This document shows positions 5,878-15,014 of a DNA stretch of 23,843 nucleotides, one piece after another. The notes beneath the pieces are model-generated. The model was not told the origin of the DNA, did no database searches, and was given only the letters and a program-made list of their open reading frames with translations. The translations under genes were made by a program, and so were the position numbers. The stretch covers positions 1 through 23,843 of the forward strand of contig CAJUQN010000037.1 in assembly GCA_910588625.1 (NCBI GenBank), read 5' to 3'. Numbering within the stretch: position 1 is the first letter of the stretch; the number at the start of each line of letters is the position of its first letter. The stretch comes from an uncultured Oscillospiraceae bacterium. GTDB taxonomy: Bacteria > Bacillota > Clostridia > Oscillospirales > Oscillospiraceae.

Positions 5878-7164
5878 TTATTCGAATCGAACCTGAATGG
5901 AATTGGCGTGAGCCGTCAACTCCTCCGACTTGGCTAATGTAATGATCTCATCCTTGACCTTGGAAAGATCCTCCCGCCCAAATTCCAAAACGCTGGTTTT
6001 TTTGATAAAAGCGTCCACAGACAGTGGCGAGAAGAATCGAGCTGTCCCAGACGTGGGCAAAACGTGGTCAGGACCTGCCATGTAGTCCCCAAGCGGTTCC
6101 GGCGTATTGGCCCCCAAGAAAATAGCTCCGGCGTTGTGCAGGAGTGGTAGAAGCGCCCTGGGTTCCTCTATTATGAGCTCCAAGTGCTCTGGCGCGATCT
6201 CATCCGCTAAGAATGCGCATTCATTTAGGCTCATACAAACAATAGCACAGCCGTAATCCCTCAAAGACGCCTCCATGATCTCGCTCCGGCTCAAATATCC
6301 GGTTTGACGGATCATTTCCTGATCAACTGCCTCTGCCAGCTCCTGACTCGTAGTGAGGAGCACCGCCGAAGCCAACGGGTCGTGCTCTGCCTGGCTCAGC
6401 AGATCCGCCGCTACATACTTAGGGTTGGCCTTGTCATCGGCAATGACCAGCACCTCCGAGGGACCAGCCACCATGTCGATGTCCAAAATTCCATAGGCCA
6501 ACCGCTTTGCCGCAGCCACATAGGCATTTCCGGGCCCCACCAGCTTGTCCACTTTAGGGATGAATCCCGCGCCATAGGTCAGCGCTGCCACCGCTTGGAC
6601 CCCACCCACAGCGATAGCTCGGTCCACTCCGGCCACCCAGGCCGCCGCCAGGACCGCGTCGTTGAGGTAGTTGGTGGGTGGCGTAACCATAATCACCTCA
6701 TCCACCCCCGCCACCTTGGCGGGCAGCACGTTCATCAACACCGAGCTGGGATAAGCTGCCCGTCCGCCGGGAACATAAACGCCTACTCGGCGCAAAGGGC
6801 GGACAATGCGCCCGACCTTACCTCCCACGGGGCTCTCCCAACTCAGCTCACCAAATTGAATCTCATCCCGCAGATGGCTCTGGTAAGCGCGGATATGATC
6901 TGCGCTCCTCTGCAAAGCCGCCAGCAGCTCCGAAGGCACCCGCTTTGCGGCCTCCTCCAGCTGTTTTTTTGGAATCTCATAGGGCACTTTATGGTCAAAT
7001 TGGCGGGAATAGCGCTCCACCGCCAGGACCCCCTCCTGCCGCACGTTTTCCATCACCGCCTGAACGGTGAGCTCAATGTCTGCGTTTTTCTCTGCCGCAC
7101 GGGCTCGCATGGCGTCCAGTTGGCGACGTTCCACCGTACCGTCCGCTCTGATGATATTGATCAT
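5878..7164 (-). CDS. hisD: histidinol dehydrogenase
   Basis: NAD- and zinc-dependent enzyme of 428 aa that performs the last two oxidations, from histidinol to histidine. Family signatures include VGPGNAYV, a GPSEVLVIAD strand, SQAEHDP with zinc ligands, the catalytic Glu-His in IAPEHLEL, and the C-terminal GDYMAGPDHVLPTSGTARF block. The ATG overlaps the hisG stop (ATGA, 7161-7164) and follows a GGGGGA ribosome binding site. Length and motifs are typical of the whole family, with no visible damage. Confidence 0.97.
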   Translation of the reverse strand: MINIIRADGTVERRQLDAMRARAAEKNADIELTVQAVMENVRQEGVLAVERYSRQFDHKVPYEIPKKQLEEAAKRVPSELLAALQRSADHIRAYQSHLRDEIQFGELSWESPVGGKVGRIVRPLRRVGVYVPGGRAAYPSSVLMNVLPAKVAGVDEVIMVTPPTNYLNDAVLAAAWVAGVDRAIAVGGVQAVAALTYGAGFIPKVDKLVGPGNAYVAAAKRLAYGILDIDMVAGPSEVLVIADDKANPKYVAADLLSQAEHDPLASAVLLTTSQELAEAVDQEMIRQTGYLSRSEIMEASLRDYGCAIVCMSLNECAFLADEIAPEHLELIIEEPRALLPLLHNAGAIFLGANTPEPLGDYMAGPDHVLPTSGTARFFSPLSVDAFIKKTSVLEFGREDLSKVKDEIITLAKSEELTAHANSIQVRFE

Positions 7165-7802
7165 GCCTGTTCCCCCAATTTCCGCTCTACACGGAACAAA
7201 AAGTCCGTGATCTCACTTTTATATAGTTTCATAGACGCAGTATTCACAATAAGCCGCGCCGACACCTGGGCCACATCCTCGATGGGTTCCAGACCGTTTT
7301 CCTTCAACGTGGCTCCTGTTTCCACAATGTCTACGATGCCGTCCGCCAAATCCAGAATCGGAGCCAGCTCCACGCTGCCTTCTATTTTAATGATGTCCAC
7401 GTCCATCCCCTTACCCTCAAAAAAGGCTCGGGTGACATTGGGATATTTAGACGCGATACGCCGAGTCTTGTATGTGCCGTAGAAATCGCTGCCCTTTTTC
7501 ACCGCTAGGGCAAACCGGCAGCAGCCAAAGTCCAGGTCCAGCACCTCGTAAAAGGCTCCACCCTTCTCCAAAATGGTGTCCTTGCCCACCACACCCAGGT
7601 CGCACGCGCCGTGCTCCACATAGGTGATGACATCCGACGCTTTGGCCAGCACCGCATCCAAGGGATAGTTGGGAATGGCATGGATCAGCCTACGCCCAGG
7701 GTTGCGCACCGGGGAACAATCCAATCCCATAGACTCGAACAGCTCCAACGACTTGTCCTGTAAGCGCCCCTTGGTCAGGGCAATTCTCAACCGCTCGCTC
7801 AT
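7161..7802 (-). CDS. hisG: ATP phosphoribosyltransferase, short catalytic form
   Basis: The first enzyme of histidine synthesis, condensing ATP and PRPP; 213 aa. It begins MSERLRIALTKGRLQDK, and the PRPP loop is DIVETGATLKENGL near residue 160. It ends at about 210 residues and so lacks the C-terminal feedback domain of long HisG. It therefore needs HisZ, which is encoded directly upstream. A GTG at 7814 would add four residues, but the ATG at 7802 is preferred because it overlaps the hisZ stop as ATGA and has GAGGTG about 10 bases before it. Activity is expected in a HisG-HisZ complex. Confidence 0.96.
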   Translation of the reverse strand: MSERLRIALTKGRLQDKSLELFESMGLDCSPVRNPGRRLIHAIPNYPLDAVLAKASDVITYVEHGACDLGVVGKDTILEKGGAFYEVLDLDFGCCRFALAVKKGSDFYGTYKTRRIASKYPNVTRAFFEGKGMDVDIIKIEGSVELAPILDLADGIVDIVETGATLKENGLEPIEDVAQVSARLIVNTASMKLYKSEITDFLFRVERKLGEQA

Positions 7803-8965
7803 ACCGTCAGCCACCTCTCTCCCTCGCTGTCCAGCAGCAGTACCCGCACCGCGCCCTTTTCACGGGCCAGGTTCATGGTGCTGTCCAGTGTGCGGCAGGG
7901 GGACAACTCACAGCTCCCCGCCGGGCGGCTGTCTACCACCGCCAGCGCCTGGGAGAGCATCCCAGGTCCATAGTGAATGACTGTCTCCAAACTGGGCGTC
8001 TTGATGGTCAGGCAGGCCCCCACCGCATCCACGTCCACGGCAAAGCCGGTTGCTTCCGCCTTTCGACCGAACTGCTCCATCAGCCCGTCGTAGCGGCCAC
8101 CGGACAGCACTGGTGCACCCGCACCCTCGGCATAACCACGGAATACCATGCCGGTGTAATAGTCCAGCTGATGGACCAGTCCCAAATCAAAGCGGACACA
8201 ATCTCCATATCCGGCGGAGGAAAGCTCGCCATACAGCCGGCGCAAATGGTCCAGACTGTCGCAGGCCCCCGCCAATGCTTGGGCTTCATCCAGCACCTCC
8301 ATCCCGCCGAACAGGTAAGGCAGACGGCGCAGAGCGGCATAGGCATCCTCGCCTCGGTAGGGCTCCAGCAGATCGTTGAGTAGGGCGAAATTCTTGCCCT
8401 CAATGGCCTCCCGCAGCCGTTCCAGTTCGTCCAAGGACATCTTCATCCGCCCAGCCAGAACCCGATAGAACCCGGCGTGACCCAGTTCAATGTGAAACTG
8501 CCGCAGGCCGCAGCATCGCAGAGAATCCACCGCCATAGCCACCATCTCCAGGTCGGCCTTCTCCCCCACCGCGCCGATCATTTCGACGCCGCACTGAGCG
8601 ATCTCACTGCTGCCGCCCTGGTTCGCCTGACCGGAACGAAACACGGTCTGATCATAGTACAGCCGCTGGGGAAATGCCAGCGTTTTCAGCTTGGTGGCTG
8701 CTACCCGCGCGATGGGGGCGGTACAGTCGGGCCGCATGACCATAATCTTGCCGGAGCGGTCGATGATTTTCAGCATAGCCTCTTGAGGAATGGGGTTGCC
8801 AGACTGGACGAACAGATCATAAAACTCCACCTCGGGGGTGATGACTTCGGTATATCCCCGGCGGCGGAACAGCTCCACCAGGGCAGACTGTACCTGACGG
8901 CGCTCCAGGCACTCGGAAAATAAACGATCCCGTGTACCCTCCGGGGTGTTGATGTGGATGTTCAT
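7799..8965 (-). CDS. hisZ: ATP phosphoribosyltransferase regulatory subunit
   Basis: A 388-aa histidyl-tRNA-synthetase-like protein that has no aminoacylation role but binds histidine and activates short HisG. Class II synthetase remnants are clear: an N-terminal segment GTRDRLFSECLERR, MVMRPDCTAPIAR, a motif 2-like YYDQTVFRSGQ stretch, and a LSGGRYDGLMEQFG segment. Pairing with a short HisG next door argues strongly for HisZ over HisS. The ATG has GGAGG 7 bases upstream. It is the first gene of the histidine operon, directly behind a good promoter. Confidence 0.94.
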   Translation of the reverse strand: MNIHINTPEGTRDRLFSECLERRQVQSALVELFRRRGYTEVITPEVEFYDLFVQSGNPIPQEAMLKIIDRSGKIMVMRPDCTAPIARVAATKLKTLAFPQRLYYDQTVFRSGQANQGGSSEIAQCGVEMIGAVGEKADLEMVAMAVDSLRCCGLRQFHIELGHAGFYRVLAGRMKMSLDELERLREAIEGKNFALLNDLLEPYRGEDAYAALRRLPYLFGGMEVLDEAQALAGACDSLDHLRRLYGELSSAGYGDCVRFDLGLVHQLDYYTGMVFRGYAEGAGAPVLSGGRYDGLMEQFGRKAEATGFAVDVDAVGACLTIKTPSLETVIHYGPGMLSQALAVVDSRPAGSCELSPCRTLDSTMNLAREKGAVRVLLLDSEGERWLTV

Positions 8966-8989
8966 AAGATTGCCTCCAAATTCTTTAAC

Positions 8990-9001
8990 TCACTAATGTG
9001 A
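8990..9001. promoter_or_regulatory. possible operator dyad at the his transcription start
   Basis: TCACTAATGTGA has 4-bp inverted arms (TCAC/GTGA) around TAAT and covers the expected transcription start just below the -10 box. A repressor bound there would block initiation. The dyad is short and no regulator gene is in the window, so this is a suggestion only. Confidence 0.3.
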
Positions 9002-9004
9002 TGA

Positions 9005-9033
9005 ATGATACCACATCCCTGCCGCTGTGTCAA
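9005..9033 (-). promoter_or_regulatory. histidine operon promoter
   Basis: On the minus strand, TTGACA (9033-9028) and TATCAT (9010-9005) are separated by 17 bases, nearly perfect for the vegetative sigma factor. Initiation is expected near 8998, leaving a leader of only about 33 nt before the hisZ ATG. The -35 box overlaps the stop codon of the upstream membrane-protein gene. Confidence 0.8.
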
Positions 9034-9467
9034 GTATCGTCTAGCCTGTGCTGAAACAGCAGCTTCACGCCTAATCCAAACACAAAACATCCAAGCAAAG
9101 TGAACCCGCCCCAAATCACATTCCAATATGGAGATGATACATCGAACATCTTGTGGACCAGTTCATTCCAAAACTTCCACCCCACCGCAATTGCAAGCAG
9201 ATCGAACAGCAGATAGCTTCCCCCAAAAAGGTAAATCCATCTCCACCAATAGTTCTTATGACGGTTTTTGAAAAATACCCCCACGCCCAGAACACACAGT
9301 GCAAGCAAAACCACCATCAGAAAATAGTAGAGTACACCTTTTCTCTCCAGTATGGATATCCAAAACTTCGCATATGAACTTCGGTCGATCAATCCCCAGA
9401 TGCGATGCAGATGGAATACTCCAAAGAACAAGAAAAACCATGGTTCAAATACTTCTATCTTTCTCAT
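9030..9467 (-). CDS. unknown small membrane protein
   Basis: A protein of about 145 aa beginning MRKIEVFEPWFFLFFGV. It has roughly four hydrophobic stretches, many Trp, Phe and Tyr residues, short positively charged loops (KNRHKN) and a C-terminal tail LLFQHRLDDT. I do not recognise a family or catalytic motif. The frame is open further upstream, but those codons would overlap polC, and the ATG at 9467 opens straight into the hydrophobic part. No strong ribosome binding site is visible, so it may depend on read-through translation from polC, whose stop is 13 bp away. It ends inside the his promoter. Expression is plausible but unproven. Confidence 0.65.
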   Translation of the reverse strand: MRKIEVFEPWFFLFFGVFHLHRIWGLIDRSSYAKFWISILERKGVLYYFLMVVLLALCVLGVGVFFKNRHKNYWWRWIYLFGGSYLLFDLLAIAVGWKFWNELVHKMFDVSSPYWNVIWGGFTLLGCFVFGLGVKLLFQHRLDDT

Positions 9468-9480
9468 AACGGCATTTCCA

Positions 9481-12400
9481 TCAAAACAGCGAAAACTGAC
9501 TGCTGTCCGGCAACCCCCCAAAAGCCCCCGCCTCCTTGAGCTGGGCCAGATGGGTAGACGACACCTTGGTGCAGGTCAAAGAAAACTCCTCGATCGATAA
9601 AAAGTCCTTCCCCTTTCGCTTATCCATAATATCCCATCCCACCGTCTCGCCCAGTCCAGCCACAGAGGTAAAGGGCGGAATCAGAGCGTTTTTCTCCTCG
9701 TCCACCAGGAAATTGACGGCATGGGACCGGGAAATATCCATTCGGGCAAAATTGAACCCCCGGAGATAGAACTCATAGCATACCTCCAGCGTGGTGAGCA
9801 TGTCCTCCTCCACTGCTGACGGACGATCTTTTTTGTCTTTGGCGTTCTTTTTGGCGTTGATCTCCGCCATCTTCCGCTTGACCACTTCCATCCCACGGCA
9901 CATATACTTCTCGTCGAAGGCTTTGGCTCGAATGGAGAAATAGGTGGCGTAGAACGCCAGCGGTCGGTGAACTTTAAACCAGGCAATTCGGAAAGCCATC
10001 ATCACATAGGCCACCGCATGGGCTTTGGGGAACAGATAGGCAATTTTCGCCAGAGAGTCTATGTACCACTCCGGCACGTCATGCTCTTTCATGGTCTCCA
10101 CCCAGCCGTCTTGGAAACCGCCCTTTTTCACCTTGCCCTTTCGTACGGCCTCCATGATCTTAAACGCCAGCTTAGCATCCACGCCCTTGGAGATCAGGTA
10201 AAGCATGATGTCATCGCGGCATCCCACGCACTGCTGAGCGCTGGCCGTCCCGTTCAGGATGAGGTCCCGGGCGTTGCCCAGCCACACGTCGGTGCCGTGG
10301 GTAAAGCCAGAAATGCGCAGGAGCGTATCGAACTGGGTGGGCTGGGTCTCCTCCAACACCCCCCGTGTGAAGCTGGTGTTGAACTCCGGCACGGCCACCG
10401 CTCCGGTGGGACCCAGAATGGGATCGTCCGTGTAGCCCAGATGCTCCGAGGTGGTGAACAGGCTCATGGTCTTGTGGTCGTCCAGGGGGATGGCTTTGGC
10501 ATCCTCCCCCGTGATGTCCTCCAGCATTCGGATCATAGATGGGTCATCGTGTCCCAGCATATCCAGCTTCAAAAGGTTGGACTCCATGGAGTGGTATTCA
10601 AAATGGGTGGTGATGATGTCCGAGTCCTTGTCATCCGCCGGGTGCTGTGCGGGACAGAAATCGTAAATCTCCTTGTCCTGGGGAATGACCACCATACCAC
10701 CGGGGTGCTGGCCGGTGGTACGCTTGACACCCTCGCAGCCCTTCGCCAGCCGCAAAACCTCAGCAAAGGGCGCGTCCACCCTGCCAATCTGCTCCAGGTA
10801 TTTTTTGACGTAACCGATGGCGGTCTTTTCCGCCACCGTGCCGATGGTGCCCGCCCGGAATACATGGTCCTTTCCGAACAACTCAAAGGTATACTTATGA
10901 GCGTTAGACTGGTACTCACCAGAGAAGTTCAGGTCAATATCCGGCACCTTATCGCCGCCAAAACCAAGGAAGGTCTCAAAGGGGATGTTAAAGCCGTCCT
11001 TCTCATAGTCCGCCCCGCAGACAGGGCATTTCATATCCGGCATATCCGCACCACAGCCGTAGGGGTGGGTTGGGTCCTGGGCGTAGGCAAAATCAGAATG
11101 CTTGCAGTTGGGACAGCGGTAGTGGGCGGGCAGGGAGTTCACCTCCGTGATGCCCGACATGAAGGCTACCAAGGACGAGCCCACCGACCCACGGGAGCCC
11201 ACCAGATAGCCGTGCTCCAGTGAGTTCTGTACTAGTTTCTGAGCGGACATATAAATGACGTCGTACTTACAGCGAATGATATCCACCAACTCCGCATTGA
11301 TGCGGTCCACCACAATTTGAGGCGGATTATCACCGTAAAGCCGATGCGCTTTACCCCACACCAAATCCTTCAGCTCTCCGTCAGAATTCTCTAGCTTTGG
11401 GGCAAACAGACCGTCAGGAAGAGGCTGGATATGCTCGCACCAATCCGCCACCAGCTTAGGGTTATCCACCACTACCTCATGAGCCTTTTCTTTCCCCAGA
11501 TAGGAAAACTCCTCCAGCATTTCATCGGTGGTCCGGAAATAGAGGGGGTTGGGCTGGTCAGCGTCCTCAAACTCCTTGGCGGCCAGCAGTACATGGCGGT
11601 AGACCTCATCCTCAGGATCCAAAAAATGGACGTCTCCGGTGGCGCATACCGGTTTCCCCATTCGATTTCCAAGGGCTGCCACCCGGCGGTTGAAAGCCCG
11701 CAGGTCCTCCATGTCCCGGGCAATACACTTGCCCTCTCTGTCAGGCCGGAGCATATAGGCATTGTTGGACAGCGGCTGAATCTCCAGAAAATCATACCAC
11801 GCAGCGATACGTTCCAGTTCCCGGTCTTCTTTACCACTGACCACCGCCTGGAACAGTTCCCCCGCCTCGCAGGCGGAGCCGATGATGAGCCCCTCCCGGT
11901 TTTCGTTCACCAGCGACTTCGGCATGATAGGGAAACGGTTGAAGTGATCCAAATGAGCCTTGGATACCAACTTGTATAGGTTGCGCAAGCCGGTTTGGTT
12001 CTTTGCCAAAATAATCAGATGGTAAGGCGACCGTCTCCCCCGTCCTCCCCGCTTTTTCCCGGTAAACAGTCGGTTGACCTGAGAGGCGCGCTCCACCCCT
12101 TGCTCCCGCAGCATGGGCAGCAGCGCGGCCAGGATCAGGCCGCAGGTCTCCGCGTCATCATAGGCACGGTGGTGTTGGAATGGTGGCAGGCCCAAGGCGT
12201 TGGCCACCGTATCCAATTTGTGGTTGGATAACTTTGGACACAGATACTGTGCCAGCACAAAGGTATCAAAATAGAGCGGGTCGAACGGACGGCCTGAACG
12301 AGCGCAATATTCCCGGATGAATCCAGTGTCAAAGGCCGCATTGTGGGCGCACAGCGGCGTATCCCCTACCCAATCCAAGAAGGCATCCACCGCATCCTCC

Positions 12401-13713
12401 GGCGCAGGTGCGTCCTTTAACAACTCGTCGGTGATACCGGTCAAGGACACCGTCTTTGCGCTCAAGGGCCGCCCTGGCTGAGCAAAGGAGGCAAATTTGT
12501 CCACCACCTTCCCATCCCGGACGCGCACCGCGCCAATCTCGATGATGGCCTCAACGCGGGCGTCCAAGCCGGTAGTCTCCAGGTCAAAAGCCACGAATTC
12601 CCCATCTAAAAGCATATCCCCCGGTCCGTGAACTCCCGTCACCTCGTCTACATCGTTCTGATAGTACGCCTCCACGCCATACAATATCTTGATTTTCTCT
12701 CCCCGGCCGGAGGCATTGTAAGCATCCGGGAAAGACTGCACCACCCCATGATCTGTAATGGCAATCGCCGGATGTCCCCACTCAATGGCTTGGCTCACCA
12801 CCGTTTTGGTATCACACAATGCGTCCATCTGGGACATTTTCGTATGTAAATGGAGTTCTACCCGCTTCTCAGGCGCGGTATCCTTGCGTCTCTCAGGCTT
12901 AGGGACCTCAATGATGCCATCGGGCTCCAAAACCAAATCGTTGTTTTCAAAACGTCCCAATGTCAGCCGCCCCTGGATCTGAAGACGCTGGCCTTTCTTC
13001 ACCTGATCTACAATGGGTTTGGCTTCCTCCCCCATGTACTTGGTGACCCGGATGGAGCCGGTATAGTCAGTGATATCAAACCGTACCACCCAGGCTTTCT
13101 TTTTGGTGAACTCCCGGTGCTCCACATTGAACACCTCGCCCTCTACTAACACACTGTTCATGTCAAGGGTGAGCTCTCCTAAAGGCGTGGGCTTCTTTGT
13201 GACAGAAACCTTGCCAAAAATCGTCTTTTCCCGTTTCTTTCTCCCTCCACCCGGTACCGGAGAGTCTTTTTTCATCAGCTTGCGACGCATGGCCTTCATT
13301 TGGGCCTCTAAGTCCTGGGTCGGCTTTTTCTGATCAGGGAGGGCCTTTTTTGAAACAGCTACAGGCACTTTTTCTGCCTGTTTGGACTGGGTTTTTTCTT
13401 TTAGAGCGGATTTTCCTGATGCGCCCATTTCATTTTGCGAATGCACTTCCACTTCCGGCGTCCTCGGTTCCATAGTCTGAGGATGGTCCACCGCCACCGT
13501 GGCCATATTGAGTCCAAAGGCCTTCTTCAACACATCTGACGCCTGGGCCAGAATCTCTTGGGAAGCGCTGCCTCCGCTGGCAATCACTTCCATGACCCGC
13601 TGGGCGCGAAGCACCTTCACCTGGACAGGGCAGTTCCCCAAAACAGCCAAAACCCCTTCTGGGAAGGGGCAGTTGGCAAAGGTCTGTTGAAATGTAGGCA
13701 TACCACCGGTCAT
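9481..13713 (-). CDS. polC: DNA polymerase III alpha subunit, Gram-positive PolC type
   Basis: Replicative polymerase with built-in proofreading, about 1410 aa from the chosen start MTGGMPTFQQ (AAGGCGG 9 bases upstream). A longer frame reaches 13863, but that part does not look like PolC. Domains in order: an N-terminal region, a Lys-rich linker (about 95-170), an OB fold (about 180-265), and the first half of the PHP domain with VELHLHTK. The 3'-5' exonuclease follows, with DLETTGL near 377, HNAAFDTGF and HRAYDDAE. Then come the second PHP half and the polymerase core with GSRGSVGSS. It also has a four-cysteine zinc site (CPNC, CPVC) and the catalytic PDIDLNFSGEYQ. Motifs look intact. It follows ispG as in many Clostridia, except for the intervening GNAT gene and IS110 remnant. 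Confidence 0.97.
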   Translation of the reverse strand: MTGGMPTFQQTFANCPFPEGVLAVLGNCPVQVKVLRAQRVMEVIASGGSASQEILAQASDVLKKAFGLNMATVAVDHPQTMEPRTPEVEVHSQNEMGASGKSALKEKTQSKQAEKVPVAVSKKALPDQKKPTQDLEAQMKAMRRKLMKKDSPVPGGGRKKREKTIFGKVSVTKKPTPLGELTLDMNSVLVEGEVFNVEHREFTKKKAWVVRFDITDYTGSIRVTKYMGEEAKPIVDQVKKGQRLQIQGRLTLGRFENNDLVLEPDGIIEVPKPERRKDTAPEKRVELHLHTKMSQMDALCDTKTVVSQAIEWGHPAIAITDHGVVQSFPDAYNASGRGEKIKILYGVEAYYQNDVDEVTGVHGPGDMLLDGEFVAFDLETTGLDARVEAIIEIGAVRVRDGKVVDKFASFAQPGRPLSAKTVSLTGITDELLKDAPAPEDAVDAFLDWVGDTPLCAHNAAFDTGFIREYCARSGRPFDPLYFDTFVLAQYLCPKLSNHKLDTVANALGLPPFQHHRAYDDAETCGLILAALLPMLREQGVERASQVNRLFTGKKRGGRGRRSPYHLIILAKNQTGLRNLYKLVSKAHLDHFNRFPIMPKSLVNENREGLIIGSACEAGELFQAVVSGKEDRELERIAAWYDFLEIQPLSNNAYMLRPDREGKCIARDMEDLRAFNRRVAALGNRMGKPVCATGDVHFLDPEDEVYRHVLLAAKEFEDADQPNPLYFRTTDEMLEEFSYLGKEKAHEVVVDNPKLVADWCEHIQPLPDGLFAPKLENSDGELKDLVWGKAHRLYGDNPPQIVVDRINAELVDIIRCKYDVIYMSAQKLVQNSLEHGYLVGSRGSVGSSLVAFMSGITEVNSLPAHYRCPNCKHSDFAYAQDPTHPYGCGADMPDMKCPVCGADYEKDGFNIPFETFLGFGGDKVPDIDLNFSGEYQSNAHKYTFELFGKDHVFRAGTIGTVAEKTAIGYVKKYLEQIGRVDAPFAEVLRLAKGCEGVKRTTGQHPGGMVVIPQDKEIYDFCPAQHPADDKDSDIITTHFEYHSMESNLLKLDMLGHDDPSMIRMLEDITGEDAKAIPLDDHKTMSLFTTSEHLGYTDDPILGPTGAVAVPEFNTSFTRGVLEETQPTQFDTLLRISGFTHGTDVWLGNARDLILNGTASAQQCVGCRDDIMLYLISKGVDAKLAFKIMEAVRKGKVKKGGFQDGWVETMKEHDVPEWYIDSLAKIAYLFPKAHAVAYVMMAFRIAWFKVHRPLAFYATYFSIRAKAFDEKYMCRGMEVVKRKMAEINAKKNAKDKKDRPSAVEEDMLTTLEVCYEFYLRGFNFARMDISRSHAVNFLVDEEKNALIPPFTSVAGLGETVGWDIMDKRKGKDFLSIEEFSLTCTKVSSTHLAQLKEAGAFGGLPDSSQFSLF

Positions 13714-14014
13714 ATCTATAATCCGCCTTTCTGCAAAAGGCACCGACGGGGTCATGAAACAAGGGTGCTTTCGCCAGTAATGATGATTTGCTATACTAAC
13801 CACGGGAGTGTTCGGTACACTACAGAAACCGTGGAGGTGAGTGGCGGGGCTGTATAGCGGCACCCCCGCATATCTATATGGTTCGGTCGCCCGTTAAAGC
13901 ATCAACGAATGGCGCATGAAAGTAGCCCGTAAACTTATCTCTTTCAAATCGACTCGATTTTGCCGGGAGACCAGTCCCTGCCAAACCTCTCCAATACACA
14001 TTTGGAGGGCTCAA
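13714..14014. other. polC upstream region / flank of IS110 remnant
   Basis: About 300 bp between the preferred polC start and the IS110 reading frame. The minus strand has an open extension of the polC frame to 13863 with no PolC character. It also holds a small dyad, AGTGTTCGGTACACT (13807-13821, arms AGTGT/ACACT), and a TAGTATAG stretch that might be a weak -10 box. No convincing -35 element or second gene is visible. The polC promoter probably lies here or further up the operon. Confidence 0.4.
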
Positions 14015-14906
14015 ATGGCTTTTAAGATTCTCCGCAAAAACTGCTGTGGACTGGATGTTCACAAAACCTGGATATTTGCCTGTATCGGAATAACCGATTC
14101 CAATGGCCGGACAGAGTACAAACAGGCTCGCTTTTCCTCATTTCCCAAAGGGCTGCAGGATTTGGCTGACTGGCTCGCGAAATACTCCTGCTCGGATGTC
14201 TGCATGGAATCTACGGGGAAAAGAACCGTGCTCAAAACTGCTTGACCGTTTCCAACCTGAAGCTGGACGATGTGTTTTCTGACGTGTTTGGGAAATCCTC
14301 GCGTTCCATCATCCAACACATTTTGGACCATCCTGGACAGCAGTTTGATGCGGCTCCGTTTGTTGACAGGCGCTGTAAGCACCCTGTTGAAGAAATTCAA
14401 GCTGCCGTGGATGGGGCCGCGTCTCGTGAGCAGGCCGCCAAACTCAAGGAATGTTTGCTGCACATCGGCCAGCTCAATGAACACCGGGAGCATATCGAAA
14501 CCGAAATCTTTCGGCTTGCCGAACCTTACCCGCACCAACTGGAACTGATCCGCACTGTCCCAGGCTATTCTGCCGCTCCATTGACAGCTGTTGTTCTCAT
14601 CTCCGAAATCAGCGTGGATATGTCGGTATTTCCCTCCGAAAAGCACTTGGTTTCCTGGGCTGGCTGCTGCCCTCGGAATGACCAGAGTAACAAGAAGGTA
14701 AAATCCACCCGCATCTCCCGTGCCGGATGCTCCTGACCGCTATCTGGAACGTCCTGTCCAAACTGAAGCCTTATTCTGTAAAGGGTTATCTCACCGACAA
14801 AATCACTGAGCATTCCGTTGTGATTTCTAAAGTGCAAGGCTTGGAACTGCTCCGAAAGCGAGGATACATTTTCACTGATGAAGTCAACATCCCTGCTGTA
14901 ACTTAG
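14015..14906 (+). pseudogene. IS110-family transposase with two internal deletions
   Basis: It starts at ATG 14015 with GGAGG 6 bases upstream and reads like an IS110 DEDD-type transposase: GLDVHKTWIFACIG holds the first catalytic aspartate, followed by CMESTGK near residue 67. The frame then jumps at about 14215-14225 from ESTGK to the EKNRAQN-CLTVSNLK region, losing roughly 100 residues including part of the catalytic core, and changes phase. It continues through FPSEKHLVSWAGCCP to KSTRISRAG. A second jump at about 14720-14735 leads to MLLTAIWNVLSKLKPY and the C-terminal tail, losing roughly 50 residues. The result is about 300 codons against about 400 in the family. It cannot make an active enzyme. 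It lies opposite in direction to the operon. Confidence 0.88.
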
Positions 14907-15014
14907 GCGCTCCATCTTTTATCTGTCTGCTTTTGGCGCTCTTTATGAGGGCCTGGTTTGTTTTACCCTTTTTCTCTGGTGTTAATTATCCCGATTGTTT
15001 CAAACTTTCGCTCC

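Noticed and set aside
6304..7482. 392-codon plus-strand open frame opposite hisD/hisG
   Set aside because: Its whole length is antisense to clear histidine genes, and the composition (many His, Arg, Ser) is typical of a shadow frame.
8990..9001. Histidine T-box upstream of hisZ
   Set aside because: The leader from the predicted start to the ATG is about 33 nt, far too short for a T-box, and no T-box sequence is visible.
9967..11223. 418-codon plus-strand open frame opposite polC
   Set aside because: It is the mirror of a well-supported coding region with high third-position GC; the product is His-rich with no family features and no ribosome binding site was evident.
13807..13821. AGTGTTCGGTACACT dyad as a polC operator
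   Set aside because: Only five paired bases per arm and no clear promoter elements around it; kept as a note in the upstream-region entry.
13714..13863. N-terminal extension of PolC to the far upstream ATG
   Set aside because: The extra 50 residues do not resemble PolC, and the downstream ATG at 13713 has a better ribosome binding site.
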